Positions 56,838-64,000 of a stretch of DNA of 64,000 bases are shown here, one piece after another. The translations under genes and the position numbers were made by a program. The stretch covers positions 923,001 through 987,000 of the forward strand of contig NZ_JAJKFV010000029.1 of NCBI RefSeq assembly GCF_020966775.1. The letters are read 5' to 3'. Source of the DNA: Rhodopirellula halodulae. Its GTDB lineage: Bacteria; Planctomycetota; Planctomycetia; Pirellulales; Pirellulaceae. Position 1 is the stretch's first letter. Each line of letters starts with the position of its first letter. The notes under the pieces were generated by a model, which did not search any database, was not told the DNA's origin, and was given only the letters and a program-made list of their open reading frames with translations.

Positions 56838-58241
56838 ATGAGTTATCTCTTTCACACCGAAGATGATCGCCGGGAAATGTTGAAGTCCATCGGTGCGGAA
56901 AGCATCGATGAAATCATCAACGCTCAGGTCCCTGAAGAAGTTCGTTTGAAACGAGCCCTGGACCTGCCGCCGGCTTGCGATGAATTGACGCTCACCGCCG
57001 AGATGACGCGGTTGGCGACTCGCAACGCTTCCGCGGATTCGCACGTGTGCTTTCTTGGCGGCGGTGCCTACGACCACTTCATTCCCGCCGCGGTTGATGA
57101 AATCGCTTCGCGGGGTGAGTACTACACGTCGTACACACCGTACCAAGCCGAGGTGAGCCAAGGCAATCTTCAGGTGATGTTTGAGTACGAAACCTTGGTC
57201 ACGCAGTTGACCGGTTTGGGAGTCAGCAACGCCAGCTTGTACGACGGTGGTTCGGCCGCCACGGAAGCGGTGTTGATGTCACTGGCCATGCAAAAAGGTC
57301 GCAAGAAGGTCATCACGTCCGATTTGGTTCACCCGCAGTATCGCGACATTTTGGTCGCTTACTTGGAGAACATCGACGCCGAGTTGGTGGTTGTGCCTTC
57401 GGATGAAAACGGCCATTCCAAGCCAATCATGGATGCGGTGGATGACCAAACGGCTTGCGTGCTGATCCAGCATCCAAACTTCGTCGGCGAACTGGAATCG
57501 GTCGCGGAGATCGCTGCGGCGGCAAAGCAGGCCGGCGCACTGACCATTCAGGTCTTTGATCCTGTCAGTCTCGGACGTTTGAAACGTCCCGGTGATATGG
57601 GTGTCGACATTGCGATCGCCGAAGGGCAAAGCCTGGGCAATCCGCTTGCCTATGGCGGGCCATACCTGGGCATCATGGCATGTCGCGAAGAATTGGTTCG
57701 ACGTCTGCCCGGCCGCATTGCGGGACAAACCACCGACCGACGTGGAAAACGTTGCTGGGTGCTGACATTGCAAACTCGCGAGCAGCACATTCGTCGCGAG
57801 AAAGCGACCAGCAATATCTGCAGCAATCAAACCTTGTTGGCTTTGCGGGCAACGGTTCATCTGTCGTTGATGGGGCCGAAGGGACTGCAAGAAACGGCGG
57901 ACCACTGCATCGCCAAGACGGCTTACGCGAAAGAAGTCTTGGCTCAATCGGATCGATTCGAAATCGTCGGCGACGGACCTTCGTTGAAAGAATTCGTGGT
58001 TCGCGATCAAGCAGCGGATGTTGCCGGTTTGCTCGCCCATGCTCGGGCTCATGGAGTCCTCGCCGGAATCGATTTGAATCCGATGTGTCCCGGTGGCAGC
58101 GAAGCTTCCCAAGCATCGATTGCATTGCCATCGCGCTACGAGAATTGTTTCCTCGTCGCGGTGACTGAAAAACGTTCTCGTGCGGAAATCGATCGTTGGG
58201 GCAAAGTCCTCTGCGAAGCTCCCGCGATGGCCACGGTTTGA
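56838..58241 (+). CDS. gcvPA: Glycine dehydrogenase subunit 1 (P protein, alpha)
   Basis: A 467-residue protein from ATG 56838, four bases after gcvH. DDRREMLKSIGAESIDEII, CFLGGGAYDHFIPAAVDEI, SYTPYQAEVSQG, and ERIAGQT-like PGRIAGQTTDRRGKRCW are signatures. It is the N-terminal half of the split PLP-dependent P protein and pairs with gcvPB to decarboxylate glycine. An upstream in-frame start at 56796 would overlap gcvH. Confidence 0.96.
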   Translation: MSYLFHTEDDRREMLKSIGAESIDEIINAQVPEEVRLKRALDLPPACDELTLTAEMTRLATRNASADSHVCFLGGGAYDHFIPAAVDEIASRGEYYTSYTPYQAEVSQGNLQVMFEYETLVTQLTGLGVSNASLYDGGSAATEAVLMSLAMQKGRKKVITSDLVHPQYRDILVAYLENIDAELVVVPSDENGHSKPIMDAVDDQTACVLIQHPNFVGELESVAEIAAAAKQAGALTIQVFDPVSLGRLKRPGDMGVDIAIAEGQSLGNPLAYGGPYLGIMACREELVRRLPGRIAGQTTDRRGKRCWVLTLQTREQHIRREKATSNICSNQTLLALRATVHLSLMGPKGLQETADHCIAKTAYAKEVLAQSDRFEIVGDGPSLKEFVVRDQAADVAGLLAHARAHGVLAGIDLNPMCPGGSEASQASIALPSRYENCFLVAVTEKRSRAEIDRWGKVLCEAPAMATV

Positions 58242-58274
58242 TTCAACGACGCTCTTTCTATTCAGTACGCGATC

Positions 58275-59777
58275 ATGCGAAACCAACAAGCAACTCAACT
58301 TCTGTTTGAACTCAGCCGCGAAGGTCGTCGGGCTCATCGGCTCGGTGATTTGGACGTGCCGGCCGTGGATGCCAGTGACCTGTTCGACTCATCTGACTTG
58401 GCCGAGTCCGCACCGCCTTTGCCCGAATTGGCAGAAGGTGATGTGATCCGTCACTTCGTCGGATTGTCGACGTTGAACATGAGCGTCGACACGCACTTTT
58501 ATCCATTGGGTTCGTGCACGATGAAGTACAACCCGAAACGCAACGAACGCATCGCGTCGTTGCCCGGGTTCTTGAATGTGCATCCAATGCAGGACGAGTC
58601 CGGGCTGCAGGGTTTGCTGCAGCTGTTGTATGAACTGCAAGGCATGTTCGCGGAGATCAGCGGTTTGCCCGGTGTTTCGATGCAACCAGCGGCGGGAGCA
58701 CATGGCGAGTTGACCGCGTTGTTCGTCGCGGCGGCTTATTTCCGCGAGCAAGGTAGCGATCGAAACGTGGTTTTGACGGCTGACTCGGCTCACGGAACCA
58801 ACCCAGCTAGCGCTCAAATGGCCGGTTTCAAGACCAAGACGGTGAAGAGCAACTCTGATGGTTTGGTCGATCTCGAAGACTTGAAAGCGAAGCTGGATGA
58901 CAAGACCGCTGTTTTCATGTTGACCAACCCAAACACGTTGGGATTGTTTGATCGTCAGATCGCAGAGATCAATCGTTTGGTCCACGAAGCCGGAGCGTTG
59001 ATCTATCTGGATGGCGCGAACATGAATGCGATTTTGGGCATCACCCGACCCGGTGACTTCGGTGCGGATTTGATGCACTACAACCCGCACAAGACTTTCT
59101 CAGGACCTCATGGCGGTGGCGGTCCTGGCGCGGGACCCATTTGCGTTCGCGATTTTCTGACCAAGTACCTGCCCGGTCCAATCGTTACGCGTACTGAGAA
59201 CGATAGCGCGAGCGGCGACGAAGATCGGTACACGTATCATCTGACCCGGCCATCGGAGGACTCCATCGGTCGTGTTCGAAGCTTCTTCGGCAACGTCGGT
59301 GTTTTGGTTCGTGCTTATATCTATCTGCGGACCTATGGCGGTGACGGACTTCGCCACGTCAGCGAAGACGCGGTGTTGGGTGCGAACTATTTGCTCAGCA
59401 AAGTGAAGCACTTCCTGGATGTGCCGCATGGTGATCGCTGCATGCACGAGTTTGTGGCATCGGCAACTCGGTTGAAGAAAGAGAAGAAACTGTCGGCGAT
59501 GGACATCGCCAAGCGAATTCTTGATTACGGTTTCCATGCACCGACGGTGTATTTCCCGTTGGTCGTCGATGAAGCCGTCATGGTGGAACCGACGGAGACC
59601 GAGAGCAAACAAACGTTGGATGCCTTTGTCGAGGCTCTGTTCCGAATCACGGAAGAAGGCGAAGAGTTGATCCACGAAGCTCCCCACTCGACTCGCATCA
59701 GCCGTCCTGACGATGTCACGGCAGCACGCCGTCCAATTCTGAAGTGGTCGGATGCGGCGGGTGAGTCCGCTTCGTGA
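58275..59777 (+). CDS. gcvPB: Glycine dehydrogenase subunit 2 (P protein, beta)
   Basis: A 500-residue PLP protein. FYPLGSCTMKYNPKRNE, AAGAHGELTAL, AHGTNPASAQMAGF and the PLP-lysine block HYNPHKTFSGPHGGGGPGAG (Lys near residue 273) are diagnostic. It provides the cofactor half of the P protein. The stop overlaps the lipoate-ligase start (GTGA), so the two are coupled. Confidence 0.96.
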   Translation: MRNQQATQLLFELSREGRRAHRLGDLDVPAVDASDLFDSSDLAESAPPLPELAEGDVIRHFVGLSTLNMSVDTHFYPLGSCTMKYNPKRNERIASLPGFLNVHPMQDESGLQGLLQLLYELQGMFAEISGLPGVSMQPAAGAHGELTALFVAAAYFREQGSDRNVVLTADSAHGTNPASAQMAGFKTKTVKSNSDGLVDLEDLKAKLDDKTAVFMLTNPNTLGLFDRQIAEINRLVHEAGALIYLDGANMNAILGITRPGDFGADLMHYNPHKTFSGPHGGGGPGAGPICVRDFLTKYLPGPIVTRTENDSASGDEDRYTYHLTRPSEDSIGRVRSFFGNVGVLVRAYIYLRTYGGDGLRHVSEDAVLGANYLLSKVKHFLDVPHGDRCMHEFVASATRLKKEKKLSAMDIAKRILDYGFHAPTVYFPLVVDEAVMVEPTETESKQTLDAFVEALFRITEEGEELIHEAPHSTRISRPDDVTAARRPILKWSDAAGESAS

Positions 59778-60628
59778 GCGAAGGCGGGTTGATGGGCGGC
59801 GAATCCAACGCTGGGCGTTTGCGAGTCGGGCGGTTGATTGAGTGGCAGCATCATGGTGCCGCAGAAAACATGGCGACGGACGAGGCGTTGCTGCAGAGTG
59901 TGGCTGCGGGGGCACCGCCGACGCTTCGTTACTATGGCTGGAGTCGTCCGACGCTGTCACTTGGTTACTTTCAGTCCTTGAGCGAAGCGGAAGCCTGGGC
60001 GGCGACGAACCAAGTCACGCTTGGCGAGTCGGGCAACGTGGATCTCGTTCGTCGATCGACCGGAGGTGGTGCGATCTTGCATCACCAAGAACTGACCTTG
60101 TCGCTGACCTTGCCGGAAAACACCGCTGACACGGGAGCTCGCGAAGCGACGTACCGCGCGGTGCACACGGCCATCGCAGAGGAGCTGCATGTGATGGGAG
60201 TGGTGGCCAAACCCTATCGGACATTGGGCCGGAATCAGGTGTCGCGGTCGATCGATGACACGCCAGCGGAATCCAAGCGAAGACCGAGCGAACCGTTTTT
60301 GTGTTTTCAACGCCGGACGGATGAAGATCTAATCGTCAGCGGCTACAAGGTCCTGGGAAGTGCGCAGCGTCGGACCAAGGGTGCGTTGTTGCAGCACGGC
60401 AGTTTGCTATGGAGCGTGACGCCGCACGCCAATGTGTTGCCTGGATTGCAGGAGTTGTCCGGTCGAACGTTGTCGATGTCTCGCCTGATCAGTGGCTTGG
60501 CTGAACGACTTTCCAGTGTCTTGCAACTGGAATGGAAGCCAGGCGAACTGGATCGATCCGAAAAGGAGGCCGCTGATCAAATCGCCTCGCAGAAGTACGG
60601 CAACCAAGCTTGGACGGCAAAACGCTAG
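59774..60628 (+). CDS. Lipoate-protein ligase family protein
   Basis: A 284-residue protein with a GTG start overlapping gcvPB. EWQHHGAAENMATDEALL, LSLGYFQSL, RRSTGGGAILHHQELTLSL and VSGYKVLGSAQRR (Lys 192) follow the LplA/LipB/BPL fold. It probably attaches lipoyl or octanoyl groups to GcvH made by the same operon. The ligase (LplA) versus octanoyltransferase (LipM) activity cannot be told apart by these motifs alone. Confidence 0.88.
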   Translation: MSEGGLMGGESNAGRLRVGRLIEWQHHGAAENMATDEALLQSVAAGAPPTLRYYGWSRPTLSLGYFQSLSEAEAWAATNQVTLGESGNVDLVRRSTGGGAILHHQELTLSLTLPENTADTGAREATYRAVHTAIAEELHVMGVVAKPYRTLGRNQVSRSIDDTPAESKRRPSEPFLCFQRRTDEDLIVSGYKVLGSAQRRTKGALLQHGSLLWSVTPHANVLPGLQELSGRTLSMSRLISGLAERLSSVLQLEWKPGELDRSEKEAADQIASQKYGNQAWTAKR

Positions 60629-60821
60629 TTGTCGTTACTGCGTTGGATCAATGGTGGCTGATTAAAGATGTTGGCTGGTTCGAGATGTTGGCTTGGAGAG
60701 AACAGCATCTGATCGTCTGGGGGCATGCGAAAAGTTTGCGGTGGGTGGCGTCCCACGGCGATGGTTCGGGCCGCTAAACTGCGTGGAATCCCCCATCTGT
60801 TCCGAGAAGCAAGAGCGACCC

Positions 60822-61781
60822 ATGGCGATTCAATTCAATTGTTCTTCGTGCAACGCGGTGTTGCGAGTCAGTGATGAGTCGGCGGGAAAGTCCGCTCGTT
60901 GTCCAACTTGTCAAAGCGTTCAGCCGATCCCCGCGGCTTCAACACCCATCACGCCGGCACCGGCGAGCGGGGAAGACCCATTTGGTGCTTTCAAGTCGGA
61001 TTTCAATGATCCGGCGGCGGCTCCTTCGTCTAATCCGTACGCATCGCCGGTTTCAGGGGGCACAGCTCCCGCAGTCGCTTCAGGGGGCTATCAGCCGACG
61101 GCGGCTGATTTCGGCGAGGTGTTCTCGCATTCTTGGCAAGCTTTCAAACCCAACGTTTGGATTTTGGTCGGTGCGACTGTGATCGTGTTTGGGCTTTCGT
61201 TCGCCTTCAGTTTTGTCGGCGGAATCATCAATGCGGTGGCGGAGCAAAATAATCAAACCGAACTGTTTTTGGTTTCTGGTCTGATCAGTTTGTTGAGCAA
61301 CTTGGTCAACATCTTTGTCGGAATCGGAATGGCGAGAATCTGTCTCGCTGCGGCTCGCTTCCAACCGACAAGCATTGGCATGCTGTTTGGCGGCGGGGAT
61401 GTTTTCTTGCCCGTGCTTGGAGCCAGCATTCTGTTCGGGATCGGATTGGTGTTTGGCTTCTTGCTTCTGATCATCCCCGGACTGATTTTCTTGCTGTTGA
61501 TGTGGCCCTATTACTACTTTGTCGTCGACCGTCAGTGTGGTGCCATTGAGTCGTTTTCGCGCGCGTTCGCCGTTGGCAAGCTGAATTGGTTGACGTCCAT
61601 CGTGTTGGCGGTTGCGGCGATGGTCATCTCTCTGGCCGGCCTTCTGGCTCTCGGGATTGGATTGCTCTTCACAGGGCCGTTCATTGGTGTGTTGGCCGCA
61701 ACCACCTACCTCATGATGAAGGGGGAACGTCCAATGCAGCCTGGAATGGGACAGCCAGGAGTGGGCCAGCCCGCGTTTTAG
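60822..61781 (+). CDS. Membrane protein with N-terminal zinc ribbon
   Basis: A 319-residue protein from ATG 60822 (a longer frame begins at 60693 but the conserved start is MAIQFNCSSC). CSSC and CPTC, 20 residues apart, form a small zinc ribbon; a Pro/Ala/Ser-rich linker follows; then about six membrane segments with VIVFGLSFAFSFVGGIINAV and LFGIGLVFGFLLLIIPG. The membrane part resembles DUF975/glycerophosphoryl-type helical proteins in general shape. Function unknown. It is convergent with thiD, nine bases apart. Confidence 0.75.
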   Translation: MAIQFNCSSCNAVLRVSDESAGKSARCPTCQSVQPIPAASTPITPAPASGEDPFGAFKSDFNDPAAAPSSNPYASPVSGGTAPAVASGGYQPTAADFGEVFSHSWQAFKPNVWILVGATVIVFGLSFAFSFVGGIINAVAEQNNQTELFLVSGLISLLSNLVNIFVGIGMARICLAAARFQPTSIGMLFGGGDVFLPVLGASILFGIGLVFGFLLLIIPGLIFLLLMWPYYYFVVDRQCGAIESFSRAFAVGKLNWLTSIVLAVAAMVISLAGLLALGIGLLFTGPFIGVLAATTYLMMKGERPMQPGMGQPGVGQPAF

Positions 61782-61790
61782 AGCTGATTT

Positions 61791-62603
61791 TTAATCGTCC
61801 ACCACGGAGCTTCGCGAGTCTCCATTGCCGCGAAGTTCCAGCGGATTGATTCCGGCACCGATGACGGGTGCTGTTTGGATCGCTTGATGAACGAACTGCC
61901 GCGCGTGCACGATGGCATCCAGCAACGATCGCCCCAGCGACAAGTTCGCGGTGATGGCAGCCGATAGCACGCACCCGCTTCCATGAGTTCGATCGGTTTG
62001 CAATCGCGGCGATCGGAACAGCTCGACTTGATCCGCCGTGGCCAAGCAGTCCACGGATTCGTTCGCGAGATGTGCTTTGACCAGAACAGCACCGCGGGTC
62101 AGCGATTGAAGCGTTTGAGAGGCTCGGATCAGCTCGTCTTCATTTCGAATTCGACAGTCCAGTAACCGTTCCGCTTCCAATGAATTCGGAGTGACCAACG
62201 TCGCCAAAGGAAGCAGTCGTTTGGTCAATTGAGAGACCGCATCGTCATCAATGATGGCGTGCCCGTGTTTGCTGATCATCACGGGGTCGATGACGATTGG
62301 GCAAGTCACATCGGACAGGCAATCAGCAATGAGATCGATCATCTCAGCGGTGCCCAAGGCTCCTGTTTTGATCGCAGAGACCTTTAGGTCGCTGGTAACA
62401 CTTCGCCATTGGGACAACACAAAGCTTGGCGGGATCGGATGAATCCCCTGCACACCTTGTGTGTTTTGCGCGGTGAGCAATGTCACCACACTGCAACCGT
62501 AGACGCCTTGGTTGTGGAATGTTTTCAGGTCAGCTTGCAGACCCGCGCCGCCGGAAGGATCGGAACCGGCGATGGTCAATGCGATGGGTGGAGATTTCGG
62601 CAT
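61791..62603 (-). CDS. thiD: Hydroxymethylpyrimidine/phosphomethylpyrimidine kinase
   Basis: A 270-residue kinase from ATG 62603. TIAGSDPSGGAGLQADLKTF at the N-terminus, VIDPVMISKHGHAIIDD, and the C-terminal anion hole and base in THGSGCVLSAAITANLSLG are complete. It phosphorylates HMP and HMP-P for thiamine synthesis. No other thi genes or TPP riboswitch motif were found nearby. Confidence 0.95.
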   Translation of the reverse strand: MPKSPPIALTIAGSDPSGGAGLQADLKTFHNQGVYGCSVVTLLTAQNTQGVQGIHPIPPSFVLSQWRSVTSDLKVSAIKTGALGTAEMIDLIADCLSDVTCPIVIDPVMISKHGHAIIDDDAVSQLTKRLLPLATLVTPNSLEAERLLDCRIRNEDELIRASQTLQSLTRGAVLVKAHLANESVDCLATADQVELFRSPRLQTDRTHGSGCVLSAAITANLSLGRSLLDAIVHARQFVHQAIQTAPVIGAGINPLELRGNGDSRSSVVDD

Positions 62604-62654
62604 GATGGCAATCGATGTTGAGCGGGCAAGCGCCACTCGATCGGCCGACTGGCA

Positions 62655-64000
62655 TTAATGATTGGCGTATTGCAAACGAGGGTCATCGAGACCCAGACGT
62701 TTCATCTTTTTATAGAGCGTCGTGCGATTGATTTCGAGTTCATCGGCTGTGGCTGCTCGATTCCAATTGTGCCGACGCAGCGAATGAAGAATGATTTCGC
62801 GTTCAGGACCTTCGAGTGCTTCTCGCAGGCTGCATCCATCCAAGCTTGTCGGATTGAACGACGAAGTGCCATGGGACGCGGTCACGCCGGGCGAGTTGCC
62901 GACGCTGCCAATCGAAGCATGTTGGTTGGCCGACGTGCCCAAGACATCCGGCGGCAGGTCGTCTTTGCTGAGCACTCGGTCGGTGGCGAGCAGGACGGCG
63001 CGTTCAACCACGTTTTCAAGTTGCCGAACGTTGCCGGGCCAACCGTAGGATTGCAAGCACTTCATCGCTTCGCGGTCGAAGCCTTCCACTTCGCGTCCCG
63101 CGGTTTCGGCGGCTTCACGAAGGAAATGATCGACGAGAAGCGGAATGTCGCCCGGACGTTCGCGAAGGGCTGGCAAGACGATGTTGACCACGTTGATGCG
63201 GTAGAAGAGGTCTTGCCGGAAAGTACCTTCCGCGACGGCTTTATCCAAGTTTTCGTTGGTGGCGAGGATCACACGTGTGTCCACCGTCCGTGTGTCCATT
63301 CCACCCAAAGGTTCAAATTGGAATTCTTGCAGGACTCGTAGCAACTTGACTTGCATGGCCGGCGTTGCGGTGGCGATTTCATCCAGGAACAGCGTTCCGC
63401 CATCGGCCAGCTCAAATTTTCCCCGACGGTCCGAGTTGGCTCCGGTGTAAGCACCCGCGACGTGCCCGAACAGTTCGCTTTCGAGCAATGTATCGGGCAA
63501 CGCACCACAAGCCACTTCGATGAAGGGGCCCGTGCGACGCTGGCAACGATTGTGGATCGCTCGGGCGATCATGCTTTTGCCCGTGCCGTTTTCTCCGGTG
63601 ATCAAGATGGAGGCTTTGGCATCGGCCACGCTGTCGATCACATCAAAGATCTTCAGCATTCGATAGTCGTGGCTGAGGATGTTTTCTAAGCCACTGCGTT
63701 GATCGAGTTGTCGACGAAGCGTTTCATTTTCGGATTCGATCTTCTGCTGATTCATCGCGCGGTCGATGGCGAGCAACAACTCATCATCGATCACTGGTTT
63801 GGTCAGCACGTCCATCGCCCCCGCGCGGATCGCTTCCACGGCGGTATTGGGTGTCGCGTAGCCGGTCATCACCAAAACAGGCGTGGTGGGATAATGGCGT
63901 TTGATGTCCGCCACCAAAGTCATTCCATCATCGGGACCGAGACGCAGGTCCGTGATCACCAGCACAAAGCTGTGTTTCTTGAGTTGCTGGCGAGCATGAT
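62655..64000 (-). CDS. NtrC-family sigma-54-dependent response regulator, N-terminus cut off by the window end
   Basis: Open to the window edge; about 447 residues are visible. The receiver domain remnant keeps the phospho-acceptor Asp in VITDLRLG and the Lys of VLTKPV. The AAA+ domain has Walker A GENGTGKS, the sigma-54 contact loop GAYTGA (a Tyr variant of GAFTGA) and Walker [11 protein letters not shown] Fis-type helix-turn-helix ([20 protein letters not shown]) ends the protein. It activates sigma-54 promoters after phosphorylation by a sensor kinase, which should lie outside the window. Confidence 0.95.
   Translation of the reverse strand, partial: HARQQLKKHSFVLVITDLRLGPDDGMTLVADIKRHYPTTPVLVMTGYATPNTAVEAIRAGAMDVLTKPVIDDELLLAIDRAMNQQKIESENETLRRQLDQRSGLENILSHDYRMLKIFDVIDSVADAKASILITGENGTGKSMIARAIHNRCQRRTGPFIEVACGALPDTLLESELFGHVAGAYTGANSDRRGKFELADGGTLFLDEIATATPAMQVKLLRVLQEFQFEPLGGMDTRTVDTRVILATNENLDKAVAEGTFRQDLFYRINVVNIVLPALRERPGDIPLLVDHFLREAAETAGREVEGFDREAMKCLQSYGWPGNVRQLENVVERAVLLATDRVLSKDDLPPDVLGTSANQHASIGSVGNSPGVTASHGTSSFNPTSLDGCSLREALEGPEREIILHSLRRHNWNRAATADELEINRTTLYKKMKRLGLDDPRLQYANH

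Noticed and set aside
62604..62654. TPP riboswitch near thiD
   Set aside because: The gap upstream of thiD is too short (51 bp) and lacks the CTGAGA and ACC aptamer words.

Overview
The window looks like a chromosomal segment of a marine planctomycete of the Rhodopirellula/Pirellulaceae type. The evidence is a DUF1553/DUF1501 gene pair, a DUF1559 pseudopilin-like protein, moderately high GC, frequent TTG and GTG starts, and many family proteins carrying planctomycete-style insertions. No rRNA, tRNA, CRISPR array, phage module or transposase was recognised. Most of the window is housekeeping and core-accessory chromosome.

Layout. 1-2.6 kb: the end of a DUF1553 gene and a Tat-exported DUF1501 protein. 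2.8-8.5 kb: small and unknown proteins (a membrane-anchored RNase-fold-like protein, a zinc ribbon, a repeat protein, a WXG100-like helical hairpin), then a Kef-type antiporter fused to a PTS EIIA domain and a MoaB/MogA protein. 8.5-12.6 kb: a tightly overlapping minus-strand operon of lipoprotein, heptaheme cytochrome c, histidine-rich membrane protein and TPR membrane protein; this is the best candidate for an undescribed functional system. 12.9-16.1 kb: a DUF1559 protein and a conserved protein of unknown function. 16.3-21.8 kb: an intradiol dioxygenase, TrkH, an NfeD/ClpP-class protease and an MFS-like transporter. 22-28.8 kb: small secreted proteins, tsaE, an FMN-dependent hydroxy-acid oxidase, hisB, hisC, an exported repeat protein and mdh. 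29.9-37.5 kb: a glycosyltransferase, an AsmA-like membrane protein, a NatA/NatB-type ABC exporter whose permease is fused to a CPBP protease, and tilS. 37.7-45.9 kb: rny, fumC, a GntP-family permease with a large insertion, a 4Fe-4S protein, a two-repeat AP2-like protein and a secreted PHP protein. 46-51.5 kb: two arrays of double-hairpin repeats flank a TolC-like lipoprotein and gltX. 51.5-64 kb: a Rieske protein, an M16 protease, the complete glycine cleavage operon (gcvT, gcvH, gcvPA, gcvPB, lipoate ligase), a membrane protein, thiD and the end of an NtrC-class response regulator.

How genes work together. The gcv genes encode the T, H and split P subunits, and the co-transcribed lipoate ligase could load the H protein. 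Mdh and FumC catalyse TCA-cycle steps. HisC and HisB act in histidine synthesis. TsaE, TilS and GltX act in tRNA maturation and charging. The ABC ATPase and the permease-protease overlap by four bases and form one exporter. Coordinates, motifs, repeats and hairpins were read from the sequence; functional assignments rest on family knowledge and were not checked by database searches.
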